Part shown: positions 9,402-18,900 of the stretch, piece by piece
Position numbering within the stretch: position 1 is the first letter of the stretch
Layout: each line of letters begins with the position of its first letter
From: UPXZ01 sp049840795
GTDB taxonomy: Bacteria > Bacteroidota > Bacteroidia > Bacteroidales > Paludibacteraceae
Assembly: GCA_049840795.1 (NCBI GenBank)
Contig: JASGJK010000031.1
Coordinates: 1 to 64,000 of the forward strand
DNA length: 64,000 bases
Reading direction: 5' to 3'
Notes under the pieces: generated by a model
Told to the model about the DNA's origin: nothing
The model's database searches: none
The model's input: only the letters and a program-made list of their open reading frames with translations
Made by a program: the position numbers and the translations under genes

Positions 9402-10202
9402 TTAAATTTTTATTTTGGTTCCTCCTGTCGTATAAATCAGGTCTGCTCGTGTAATAACAACTTCTTTCACAGCGTATTTGAGAGCTTCAAAGGCATTTTC
9501 TAACTTTGGAATCATACCACCTTGTATTACACCATCGGTTATAAATTGCCTGTATGTCTCAGGAGTTATCTCCGGAATAACACTTTCATCATCATTTTCA
9601 TCCGATAAAACTCCCTTTTTCTCAAAACAAAACATCAATGTCACATCAAAATAGCGCGCTAACGCTTTCGCCGCTTCGCCGGCAATAGTATCTGCGTTGG
9701 TATTGAGCATATTTCCTTTGCCATCATGCGTGAGCGGTGCAAGCACAGGCACAATCTCTTTTGAAATCAGATCAGCCAAAATATCGGCATTTACTTTTTT
9801 TACATCGCCCACAAAACCATAATCAACTTCTTTTACAGGGCGTTTTTCGGAAAACATATAATTCATATCGGCACCGGTAAGTCCCAGCGCATTTATACCC
9901 AACGATTGCAATCCTGCTACAATTTGTTTGTTTACCAAGCCTCCGTAAACCATCGTTACTATTTTGAGGGTTTCTTCGTCCGTTACACGGCGTCCGTTCA
10001 CCATTTTACTCTCTACGCCGAGTTTTGATGCCAAAGCCGTAGCCGAACGTCCTCCACCGTGCACAAGCACTTTATATCCTTCAATTTTAGAGAAATCGGA
10101 TAGTAGCCGGCTAAGTGTTTGCGGTTCTTCCACAATTTTTCCACCCACTTTCACTATCAATAACTTTTCGGATGCAATGCCTGATATCTCAGAATCTTTC
10201 AT
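9402..10202 (-). CDS. argB: Acetylglutamate kinase (acts on acetyl- or succinylglutamate)
   Basis: Second step of arginine synthesis: phosphorylates the acylated glutamate. Amino-acid-kinase fold with KVGGKIVEEP (residues ~18-27), VHGGGRSATALASKLG, the substrate loop NGRRVTDEETL, and the ATP-site NTNADTIAGEAAKAL. The length of 266 is usual. It overlaps menA by 4 nt. Since the nearby transcarbamylase is of the succinylornithine type, the true substrate here may be N-succinylglutamate. Confidence 0.95.
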   Translation of the reverse strand: MKDSEISGIASEKLLIVKVGGKIVEEPQTLSRLLSDFSKIEGYKVLVHGGGRSATALASKLGVESKMVNGRRVTDEETLKIVTMVYGGLVNKQIVAGLQSLGINALGLTGADMNYMFSEKRPVKEVDYGFVGDVKKVNADILADLISKEIVPVLAPLTHDGKGNMLNTNADTIAGEAAKALARYFDVTLMFCFEKKGVLSDENDDESVIPEITPETYRQFITDGVIQGGMIPKLENAFEALKYAVKEVVITRADLIYTTGGTKIKI

Positions 10203-11062
10203 ATATTTTTGAGTAAAAAGTCAACTGAATATAAAAATAAAAAAACAACATTAAGAAGTCCCGTTTGAATTAACACTTTGTTATAGCGATGCTCGGAAGC
10301 TTTTAATAATTTAGAATACACATATATAGCCGGAATAAAAATTAAATTGGAAAAGGTAAAAGGATTGGGTATAATACTGCATAATACTGCCAAAACGATA
10401 AAGAAAAGGAACTCATATTCACCCGCTTTTTTCCCAAATCGTACGACAAAGCTTTGTTTATGCGCAACTTTATCGGTATTTATATCTCTGATATTGTTGA
10501 CAATCAGAACACAAGCTGAAATAGCGCCGCACACCAATCCTAAATATAAACCTTCAATATTGAATGAAGATAGTTGTAGATAAATGGTACCTTCTACCGC
10601 TATCGGTCCGAAAAAAATAAGAACAAAGACATCGGCAATACCTAAATAACTTAGCGATTTTTTGGTGGCGGAATAAAGCCAAGCAAAAAATATAGAAAAT
10701 AATCCTATTAAAAGGATTACCCAGCCACCTCTCCAAATTAAAAACGCTCCTATTGATAAAATCAAGACCAAATCTATAAAAATAGCATTTTTCATCTGCA
10801 AAACAGTCACATCACCTTCTGCTAAAGCCCGTTTAAATCCTACCCTGCCTGATTTATCCAATCCTTTTTTGAAGTCGTAATAGTCGTTTACCAAGTTAGA
10901 TAAGACTTGGATGCCCATCGCGCACAACAAGGTCATTACTGCGGTAAACCAGTTTATACTTTGCTGTTTGGCAACGATTATAAGCCCAACTCCAACCGGA
11001 GAGAATCCGGCAAACAAAGTCCCGGGACGAAGAATCTTAATCCACTTGATAATTCGATTCAT
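10199..11062 (-). CDS. menA: 1,4-dihydroxy-2-naphthoate prenyltransferase (MenA-like)
   Basis: Integral membrane UbiA-superfamily enzyme that attaches the polyprenyl chain to DHNA in menaquinone synthesis. It has about eight hydrophobic segments. The first Asp-rich motif NDYYDFKKGLDKSGR (residues ~60-75) and the second NNIRDINTDKVAHKQS (~190-205) bind Mg-prenyl diphosphate. 287 residues, normal length. The stop overlaps the argB start by 4 nt, so the two are probably co-translated despite unrelated pathways. Confidence 0.93.
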   Translation of the reverse strand: MNRIIKWIKILRPGTLFAGFSPVGVGLIIVAKQQSINWFTAVMTLLCAMGIQVLSNLVNDYYDFKKGLDKSGRVGFKRALAEGDVTVLQMKNAIFIDLVLILSIGAFLIWRGGWVILLIGLFSIFFAWLYSATKKSLSYLGIADVFVLIFFGPIAVEGTIYLQLSSFNIEGLYLGLVCGAISACVLIVNNIRDINTDKVAHKQSFVVRFGKKAGEYEFLFFIVLAVLCSIIPNPFTFSNLIFIPAIYVYSKLLKASEHRYNKVLIQTGLLNVVFLFLYSVDFLLKNI

Positions 11063-11099
11063 TTATAAAACAAAAGCTTTATTTCTTAATGACCTTTTT

Positions 11100-11690
11100 T
11101 CAAAATTCTATCAACGCATGCACCTCTTTTGCCTCACCAAGCCGTTTTATGCCGTCAAGGAAAGTCAGATTGATAAGAAAACTGACGTAAATGGGATTAT
11201 TTCCAAATTTACGAAGCAGTTGCAATGCCGCGTTTGCGCTTCCGCCGGTGGCAAGCAAATCATCGTGCAGTAGAATTACATCATTAGGCTCAATGGCATC
11301 TTTGTGGATTTCTAATTTATCCGATCCATACTCAAGCGAATATTCCACCTGATATGTTTCTGCAGGAAGTTTTCCCGGTTTACGAAGTAAAACAAATCCG
11401 GCATTCAGTTTGTATGCCAAAATACTTCCCAGCACAAAACCGCGACTTTCAACACCTACCACTTTGGTTATGCCCTTGTCTTTAAAATATTCGTAAAGTT
11501 CGTCCGCAATAAAATGCAGTATTTTCGGCTCTTTAAGAGCGGTGGTAATATCTTTGAACTGAATACCCGGAACAGGAAAGTCGGGAACATTTCTGATGGA
11601 GGCAATGACTTCCTCTAAAGAAACACAGCCCCCTAAATCCCCCGAAGTGGGACTTACTGACTTGTTTTGTTTGTCATGATTTACTGACAT
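11100..11690 (-). CDS. apt: Adenine phosphoribosyltransferase with repeat-derived N-terminal extension
   Basis: Salvages adenine to AMP using PRPP. The core begins at LEEVIASIRNVPDFPVPGIQFKDITT and includes VVGVESRGFVLG, LLRKPGKLP and the PRPP loop VILLHDDLLATGGSANAAL. The first ~25 residues (MSVNHDKQNKSVSPTSGDLG and following) have no counterpart in the family. They are encoded by one end of an inverted-repeat element (11629-11787). No in-frame ATG, GTG or TTG exists between the element and the core, so translation must start in the element. Confidence 0.94.
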   Translation of the reverse strand: MSVNHDKQNKSVSPTSGDLGGCVSLEEVIASIRNVPDFPVPGIQFKDITTALKEPKILHFIADELYEYFKDKGITKVVGVESRGFVLGSILAYKLNAGFVLLRKPGKLPAETYQVEYSLEYGSDKLEIHKDAIEPNDVILLHDDLLATGGSANAALQLLRKFGNNPIYVSFLINLTFLDGIKRLGEAKEVHALIEF

Positions 11691-11787
11691 AATTGTTTAT
11701 TTTTATCTTTTTAATTGTTCTGAAAAACGAGATTGCGGTCATAAATGCACACAAAAAGTCTCCCCTTTGGGGAGATTTAGAGGGGCT
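11629..11787. repeat. Second copy of the small inverted-repeat element
   Basis: About 159 bp between the transcarbamylase and apt genes. The ends GCCCCCTAAATCCCCCGAAG (left) and CTTTGGGGAGATTTAGAGGG (right) are inverted relatives of each other and of the 6081-6177 element. It supplies the stop codon of the transcarbamylase (PL then TAA on the minus strand) and the start plus ~25 codons of apt. Confidence 0.7.
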
Positions 11788-12733
11788 TCTCAATTAATCG
11801 TTTAATTACAACTTGTGCCGAAATTTCGCGATTGGCAGCCTCCGGAATTACAATGGACTGAGCGCTTTCAATCACATCGTCGGTTACAATCATATTTCTT
11901 CTTACAGGCAGGCAGTGCATAAAACAAGCATTGTTTGTCAACGCCATTTTTGCAGCATCCACCGTCCAATTTCTGTCTGTGCAAAGGATTTTACCGTAGT
12001 TTGGGTCTTGGTAAGCCGCCCAATTTTTTGCATATATAAAATCAGCACCCTCAAAAGCCTTCTTTTGATCATATTCTACTTTGGCTCCACGCACAAATTG
12101 CTCAGCCAGTTCGTACCCTTCGGGATGCGTGATGATAAAATCAACTTCAGCCTCATTCATAAAATCGGCAAATGAATTTGGAACAGCCTGTGGCAACGCC
12201 TTAGGATGCGGCGCCCAAGTCAAAACCACTTTGGGGCGTTCTGTTTTTTTGTATTCCTCAATTGTGATTAAATCGGCAAAAGCCTGCAAAGGATGTGATG
12301 TAGCTCCTTCCATACTAAAAACAGGTCTATTCGAGTATTTAATAAATTGATTTATAATGGTTTCATTATAATCAAATTCTTTGCTTTCAAATTGTGCAAA
12401 AGCGCGAATTCCAATCACATCACAATAACTTCCCATCACAGGAATGGCTTCCAGAATATGTTCAGGCTTGTCACCATCCATTATTACTCCTCGTTCGGTT
12501 TCTAATTTCCACGCACCTTGATTTATATCGAGCACCATTGTGTTCATTCCAAGATTCATCCCGGCTTTTTGCGTGCTTAGGCGCGTACGTAGGCTGGAAT
12601 TGAAAAACACCATCAACAGTGTTTTATTTTCGCCGATGTACTTGTATGCGTAACGGTTTTTCTTTATCTCAAGAGCTTCTTTTACGGCTTCCTGAAGATT
12701 TCCCAAATCTTTTACGTTCGTATATGTTCTCAT
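11777..12733 (-). CDS. argF': N-succinylornithine carbamoyltransferase (argF')
   Basis: Arginine-pathway transcarbamylase of the Bacteroidota type. Contains the carbamoyl-phosphate loop SSLRTR (residues 46-51), HPLQAFADL and HCLPVRRNM. From the ATG at 12733, Pro90 falls in DGDKPEHILEAIPV. In the Bacteroides fragilis enzyme Pro90 marks specificity for N-succinylornithine, while acetylornithine enzymes carry Glu at the matching place. The upstream GTG at 12757 is rejected because a -7 element (12757-12764) overlaps it. The last codons and the stop come from the repeat element. Confidence 0.93.
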   Translation of the reverse strand: MRTYTNVKDLGNLQEAVKEALEIKKNRYAYKYIGENKTLLMVFFNSSLRTRLSTQKAGMNLGMNTMVLDINQGAWKLETERGVIMDGDKPEHILEAIPVMGSYCDVIGIRAFAQFESKEFDYNETIINQFIKYSNRPVFSMEGATSHPLQAFADLITIEEYKKTERPKVVLTWAPHPKALPQAVPNSFADFMNEAEVDFIITHPEGYELAEQFVRGAKVEYDQKKAFEGADFIYAKNWAAYQDPNYGKILCTDRNWTVDAAKMALTNNACFMHCLPVRRNMIVTDDVIESAQSIVIPEAANREISAQVVIKRLIEKPL

Positions 12734-12756
12734 TTTTCCAAATATTATCGAAGCCA

Positions 12757-12764
12757 CAAATTTA
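12757..12764 (-). promoter_or_regulatory. Putative -7 element for argF'
   Basis: TAAATTTG on the minus strand fits TAnnTTTG, 24 nt before the ATG at 12733. No clear TTTG at -33. Confidence 0.45.
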
Positions 12765-12811
12765 CATAAAAAATTGAAGTAAGGCGTTGTTGAAGAAGAT
12801 TAAAATAAAAA

Positions 12812-12844
12812 AACCGGTTGAGGCAATAAATGCTTCAACCGGTT
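12812..12844 (-). terminator. Terminator of the outer-membrane protein gene
   Basis: Stem AACCGGTTGAGGCA / TGCTTCAACCGGTT with one wobble pair and a short loop, followed on the minus strand by a long T-rich run. It sits 22 bp past the stop of the 12866-13648 gene. Confidence 0.9.
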
Positions 12845-12865
12845 TTACATAAATATGCTATTTTT

Positions 12866-13648
12866 TTAAAATCTATAACCTATTGATAATCCCATACGGA
12901 AGAATGCCCAGGGACCTTTGAAATCTAAATTCGCATTTTTTTCATCAACGGTTGTTGTGTATTTTATTAATGGAATATCACCTAAAGTCTCATTGATGCC
13001 TTTTTTCACATCTTCTTGTTGTTCTTCAGTCATTTCTCCTTTTGCATAATATCCGTGAATATTTCCTTGACTCTTTCCGGCGTGAATACCAAGGATTGAC
13101 CAATCTATCACGAAATTTTTATTTTTTCCGATAAGCCACTGGTAACCAATCATTAAACCGCCACTGTAAGTTTTTAATTTACCATCCATAATGATTTCTG
13201 CTTCTGTTTCATCGTTGTTATCGGTAAATTTAATACGTAGGTCGCTAAGTCCGAATTGTTCGTACTTAAAATAGGGTGCCAGATAAAACCCTTTACCATA
13301 TCCTGAACCGGCATAAATGCGCAGTTCCGGTATCAAAGCAAAAGAATTCACTTTGAGATTGCTGATGGATTCTTCCACATCCTTTTCTTTCTCATCCAAC
13401 AAAATAGAGTAATGAATGCTGCTGCTGGGCATAAAGTTGACACCCAATATAAAACTGAAACGGTTGTTGATGATGCGTTCGCCGTAGAAACCGTAATTTC
13501 CCAACGCAATCCCTGTTAAATTCACTTTAACAATATTTCTACCGTCTAACAATGCTCCGTCAGAGATTTTCCACGCTGCGGAGTCTTGGGCGGATAATGA
13601 CGACATCGCCATTACAAGAGCGAATGTTAAAATTAATAGTTTTTTCAT
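12866..13648 (-). CDS. Predicted outer-membrane beta-barrel protein
   Basis: 260 residues with a clear signal peptide (residues 1-20, cleavage near LSAQ). The mature part alternates hydrophobic and polar residues in beta-strand fashion and ends in GLSIGYRF, a C-terminal strand closing with Phe as in barrel proteins. A charged insertion (DEKEKDVEESISN, ~85-97) is probably an external loop. No specific family recognised. Monocistronic, with its own terminator. Confidence 0.75.
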   Translation of the reverse strand: MKKLLILTFALVMAMSSLSAQDSAAWKISDGALLDGRNIVKVNLTGIALGNYGFYGERIINNRFSFILGVNFMPSSSIHYSILLDEKEKDVEESISNLKVNSFALIPELRIYAGSGYGKGFYLAPYFKYEQFGLSDLRIKFTDNNDETEAEIIMDGKLKTYSGGLMIGYQWLIGKNKNFVIDWSILGIHAGKSQGNIHGYYAKGEMTEEQQEDVKKGINETLGDIPLIKYTTTVDEKNANLDFKGPWAFFRMGLSIGYRF

Positions 13649-13777
13649 ACGTAAATATTTGTTTTTTTAATGATTTGATAAAACTTGTCCCGCTAAAACA
13701 GGAGTCGTTTTAATAATATTTTTTACAAATGTATAAACAATTAAAACTATATTTTGTTTGTGAAATTATCCGAAAAA

Positions 13778-15325
13778 CTATTTCGGTTCCATTGTAATTA
13801 GGGGTATAATCATCTCTTCCAATGAGATTCCACCGTGCTGAATGGTATTTTTATAATAACTTACGTAATGATTATAATTGTTTGGGTAAGCAAAAAAATC
13901 TTCGTTTCCTGCAAAAATATATGCCGAACTTACATTTGGACTGGGTAGCCCGGCTTTTGCCGGCTGCAAAATTTCAAAAACGTCTTTGGGGTTGTAGCTG
14001 AGGTTTTTTCCCACTTTATAGCGCAGATTGGTGTTGGTATTTTTGTCTCCAACCACTTTTATCGGATTTTTCACCTGAATGGCGCCGTGGTCCGTAGTGA
14101 AAACAATCTTGTATCCGCGTGCCGCAATGGCTTTGAAAAGATCGTAGGTGGCAGAATGTCGGAACCACGAGAGGGTGAGTGAGCGGTAGGCTTTTTCGTC
14201 GCTTGCCAGTTCGCGCACCATTTTAATTTCGGTGCGGGCGTGCGAAAGCATATCAATAAAATTGAGCACAATCACATTCAGCTGGTTTTGTTCCATCTGC
14301 GGAAGTTGTTCGATGACTTTTTCGCAAAAGCCATTTTCAAATATTTTATGATATGAGAACGAGTATTTTTTTCTAAATCTATCCAATTGTGTTTGAAGCA
14401 GCTCTTTTTCGTTCAGATTTTTGCCTTCGTCCTCTTCTTCGTCCACCCACAGATTGGGATACATTTGTTGAATTTGCAATGGCATCAATCCTGAAAAAAT
14501 GGCATTTCGTGCATATTGAGTTGCTGTGGGAAGTATTCCGCAATAGGTTTCTTCTTCGGTAATGGTAAAAAAATCAGACAGAAGTTCACGGATAATTCTC
14601 CATTGATCAAATCTGAAATTATCCACCAGAACAAAGAAAATTTTTTCTCCATTGTCAAGCAGTGGGAATATTTTTTTCTTGAAAATGTCGGGGCTCATCA
14701 GCGGACGATTGTCGGGATTTGCCATCCAGTTCATATAATTTTTTTTGATAAATTTAAAGTATGTACTGTTGGCTTCGGCTTTTTGCATTGCCAGCATTTC
14801 GTCCATCGCGTTATCGGCTTCTGCAAGTTCAAGTTCCCAGTATACTAATTTTTTGTATACATCTACCCAATCCGTATATGAAAATGAGTCGTTTATTTGC
14901 ATTCCAATATTGCGAAATTCTTGCTGATATGTGGAAGTGGTATGCTCCAGGACAATTTCGCGCTTGTGTATGTTTTTTTTGAGCGTAAGAAGTATCTGGC
15001 TCGGATTCACCGGTTTTGTCAGATAATCGGCTATTTTATTACCGATAGCCATATTCATAATGTCTTCTTCTTCGCTTTTGGTAATCATCACCATCGGCAC
15101 ATCCGGATCAATTTCCTTGATTTGAGACAACGTTTGCAATCCGCTCAGTCCCGGCATATTTTCGTCAAGAAATATGATATCAAACGTCTCTCTTTTACAC
15201 AAATCGACAGCGTCTTTTCCGTTCGTTACAGCTACAACATCATATCCTTTTTCTTCCAAAAAAAGAATATACGGTTGAAGTAAGTCCATTTCATCGTCAG
15301 CCCAAAGTATTCGGTCTTTTTTCAT
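13778..15325 (-). CDS. porX: PorX: response regulator with PglZ domain, T9SS control
   Basis: 515 residues. Residues 1-120 are a CheY-like receiver: acidic pocket DDE at 10-12, phospho-acceptor Asp54 in FLDENMPG, and the switch Lys in YLTKPVN. After a helical linker, residues ~200-515 form a PglZ domain of the alkaline-phosphatase superfamily, with metal-ligand segments FFVLVDNFRFDQW, NFIDMLSH and FTTDHGAIQ. PorX works with the kinase PorY and a sigma factor to control T9SS gene expression in Porphyromonas gingivalis; the PglZ part has been reported to hydrolyse oligonucleotides. Cytoplasmic. No T9SS core genes adjoin it. Confidence 0.95.
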   Translation of the reverse strand: MKKDRILWADDEMDLLQPYILFLEEKGYDVVAVTNGKDAVDLCKRETFDIIFLDENMPGLSGLQTLSQIKEIDPDVPMVMITKSEEEDIMNMAIGNKIADYLTKPVNPSQILLTLKKNIHKREIVLEHTTSTYQQEFRNIGMQINDSFSYTDWVDVYKKLVYWELELAEADNAMDEMLAMQKAEANSTYFKFIKKNYMNWMANPDNRPLMSPDIFKKKIFPLLDNGEKIFFVLVDNFRFDQWRIIRELLSDFFTITEEETYCGILPTATQYARNAIFSGLMPLQIQQMYPNLWVDEEEDEGKNLNEKELLQTQLDRFRKKYSFSYHKIFENGFCEKVIEQLPQMEQNQLNVIVLNFIDMLSHARTEIKMVRELASDEKAYRSLTLSWFRHSATYDLFKAIAARGYKIVFTTDHGAIQVKNPIKVVGDKNTNTNLRYKVGKNLSYNPKDVFEILQPAKAGLPSPNVSSAYIFAGNEDFFAYPNNYNHYVSYYKNTIQHGGISLEEMIIPLITMEPK

Positions 15326-15397
15326 AATGATATTAATTTTATATACACAATAGCAACATTTAGCCCTTTATTTATAATTTGCTGAACACATAGTTTA

Positions 15398-15418
15398 AAA
15401 ATGACACTGTCATTTTTT
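15398..15418 (-). terminator. Short palindrome overlapping the GxxExxY gene stop
   Basis: AAAAATGACA-C-TGTCATTTTT, 10-bp arms around one base. The stop codon of the minus-strand GxxExxY gene lies inside it. A-T rich flanks make a weak terminator possible. Confidence 0.35.
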
Positions 15419-15835
15419 ATTGTTTAGGCAATTGAGAAAAATATTCTGATACAAATGTGGTTTGACCTTGATAAAAATATTTGTACAATTGAAATTTATC
15501 AAAATACCTTTTGGTTTTTTCAATAATTTCAAATATGTCAAAACTTGAGCTTCGTGAATTGGAAGGATTTTTTCAACAGATTTTAATTCTACAATTATTA
15601 ATTCTTCAACTAATATATCTAATCTTAAAGCATTGTCAATTATTGTGTTTCTAAAATTCACAGGAACTTCCAATTGGTATTTAGCATCCAATCCTTTCTC
15701 TTTAATTACCATTAGCATAGCTTTTTCATAAGTTTTTTCCAGCAAACCAGGTCCTAATTCTTTGTGAACTTCTATGGCACAACCAATGATAATTTTACTT
15801 AATTCATTTATATGTTTTTGAGTTATATTTTCCAC
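15410..15835 (-). CDS. GxxExxY family protein
   Basis: 141 residues with the family signature GPGLLEKTYEKAM (G-x-x-E-x-x-Y, residues ~28-40). The core LRLDILVEELIIVELKSVEKI (~72-92) resembles the D...ExK active site of PD-(D/E)XK nucleases, so a nuclease-like fold is likely. Function is not established. These genes are scattered singly in Bacteroidota genomes and are often acquired horizontally. Here it sits between porX and porW. Confidence 0.85.
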   Translation of the reverse strand: MENITQKHINELSKIIIGCAIEVHKELGPGLLEKTYEKAMLMVIKEKGLDAKYQLEVPVNFRNTIIDNALRLDILVEELIIVELKSVEKILPIHEAQVLTYLKLLKKPKGILINFNCTNIFIKVKPHLYQNIFLNCLNNKK

Positions 15836-15931
15836 TTTTTTAAGATTATAAAAAACATCTTAGATGTTTTTCTTCTATGTGTACTTACATTTAAATAAAA
15901 ATATAAACAACTATGTTTGCTATTGTGTCAA

Positions 15932-18900
15932 TTATTTCAAATAAAATTCTTTCATAAATTCAAAATAGGTGTTCAGGTCGTTTTTCTGTACCATAATGTT
16001 GAGGTTTTCCTGCGTACCTATCAGATTACGTCTGTTGACTCCTTTGGTGGCTTCAATGATGGTTTGTTCTTTGAGCATACGCAGTAGATAGGATTTAGCC
16101 GTGTTTGCATCTACAAATGAACCAACGATGATGGTCTGTTGTTTTCCGAGGTTTTCAAGTGAAACTTTCAGGTTCAACATTCCATAATTTTCAGTATTAT
16201 ATTTATTAAATGCCTGCTGAATTTTTTCAAAATTGGCTACGCCTCCCGAGTGCACATAAAGCGCAACAAAATGGGGTGCATTGGGGCGAAACGCATACGT
16301 ATTTTTGAACCAAGCGACCGGCTCTTCAACTGTTGGCTTTTCAGGCTCTATCGTTTTGGGAGTTTCCGTCGGAGTAACTTGTTCCAACTTTTGTTCCGGT
16401 TTTTTCACCGGTTCGGATTTCACAGTTTGCTTTGATTCTGTTTTTTTCTCCTTCAAGACCGTATCAGCTTGTTTTTCCATTTTAGTTACTTTCGGTTCTT
16501 CTTTTTTCTTCTCCGGTATCGTTGGCTTATCAACAGGTTTGGTTGTCTCAGCAACGAGTGATGTCGGTTTATCTTTTAATAAATTCTCATTAACAAAATC
16601 TATGTATTGATCCAGTGTAAATAACGCTTTAATCTTTCCATAATTAGTATCTGAAATAGGAATCAATCTAACCTGCAACGAGTCTATCAAACGATTCAGT
16701 TCTTTATCTGACCGGATGGTTTTTTCGTACCAAAGCGCCTCGTCAAACGATTCGAGATTGGTTACTGAAAAGGCGTTTTCTTTATCGTTAATCTGTCCTG
16801 TTTCAAAATCAAAATCCTTGATCATAAATCGCGAGAAGTTGAACATAGCCGTACTATAAAGCAATTTGTTCATTGTCGAATCAGTCAAATTACCCACAAA
16901 CATCAAACGGTGTTTTCCCACCTTATCTGATGATAATGTTGCAGCACCATTCTCTTCGGCAGTAGAGGCTGCTTCTTCGGCACGTTTGGCTAGTAGTGAG
17001 CCGTGGGTTTTACCCGGTTGCGCTACATTTCCTTGTTTCATAAGTGCCAAAATATCTTTAGCCATTGTGCTAACATCACTTTCGGGATAGTGAGCAACCA
17101 ACGAATCAAGGCAGTTTTTGAACACATCGGACTTTTGTGTTTTACCCACGCTCAATGTATTTAAAAACTCAAATTTGGGCATTAACGCCGACAACGGATA
17201 TCTTTTCTTTACAAATTCTGTGTTTTTTAATACCGTTTGAAAATCACTTTGTGTGTATGCCGCGTAAGTTCGATTGTAAATGGAATCTTGCTCCTGATAC
17301 ATTTTGGTCATACGTGCAACAAAGTTCGGTTCAGAAAGCATTTTAGCGTAGTTACTTCCGGAATAGCGGCTAATTATGAATTTGCGGTATTTTTCTTCCG
17401 CTTCCGTATCACCTTGTTTTGCCGCGATTAAAAAACGTTGATATATGGTCTCAATCACGCGTTTATCATCCGGAAATCTGCTCTCAAAATCTTCAAATGT
17501 TTGTATGGCAACGGGATAATCTTCCATTTTATCTTTAAAAATGAATCCCATATTAAACAAAGCATTGGCTATTTCTTCGTTTGATTTTTCTTTCTGTTTT
17601 TCTGTAAATGGCAACTGACGCAGATAATAATCAACACTTTTATTATCAACAGTGCTTGCTTGCTGCTTTTCGTTGGCTTTATCCGTAGTATTGCCCGCAC
17701 TTTCTTGATTATCGGCAGAAGAGGTAGATGGACTCTCAGAAGGTAATTCTGTGTTATCGGCAAATAATGCAGCCGATTTATTATTCCTTTGCCAGTTGTC
17801 TTCTAATTTACGGTTTCCCCATTTCTTCCGGAAATCAGTTTTCCCGCTTCGGATTGTATTCGGATTGTAGAAATACCAATCTCCGGTATTCCCCCCAATA
17901 ATCTGATTTGGCATTGTAAACTCATCCTCATCGGGATTACTTCGGTTCGACGAATTCGGGTTATTTTGTTCTTCTAATTTTCGTTGCTCTTCCTTTTCAT
18001 CTTTTTTTACTTTTTCGATGATTTTATTGATAATATCCAGACGTTCTTTTTCAGGCAGTTGTGCCAATCGTTGTAAGCTATCCTGCAACACTACGATTTT
18101 GTCTTCTTTCACTAATTCTGCCAACACCTCTGCCCGCTTACTTATGCGCGGATAGTCAAAGTATTCTTTGGTAAATATTTTTGAGGCTTCGTTGTAGTTT
18201 GGTTCAGCCTTAATATAATTTTTCTTTTCGTAATATAAATCACCCAATTGTATTAAAACAACTCCTTTTTCAACACCATTTCTTTTGCTGTTTTCAGTAG
18301 CTTTAGTATAATAGGTTATAGCTTTTACGGTATCTTTTTCACTCAAAAACACATTGCCGACAGTACCGTAAACCTGATCTAAATATTCCTTGTTTTTACG
18401 GTTTTTTGCCATTCTGTTTAATTTCTTCTCCGTATCTGAAGATTTTGAAGTCAAAAGTTGTGCACGATTGATGATAGCATTAAACTCCATCTGATACGGA
18501 GGCGAAGACTTAATGACTTGCGTGTAATAGCTCTCGGCTTGTTTCTTGTCATTGGTCAGCGCGTAGATTTGAGCCAAAATAAATTGGAAACGGGTGCGTA
18601 ATATGCCATCCTTTTCTCTCTCAATGGCTAATTTTAAATACGGAATAGCTTCCTTATACTGTTTCTTTCTTAATAAAATATCAGCCGTTGCTGCGGAAAA
18701 CAGCCCCGTGTTTTTTTTATTGAGTTTTTCGGTAGAAAGTTTAGTCAGCACCTCTTCCGCTTCATAGATCCAATCCATTTCGGCATACGCTCTCGCCATC
18801 CAGATTTGCGCTTCGGCTACCACATCGGGTACAGTCGCAAAATGTCTTGTGATATACGAGAAAGTTCCCACTGAACCCAAAAAATCTCCTTTGTGAAATT

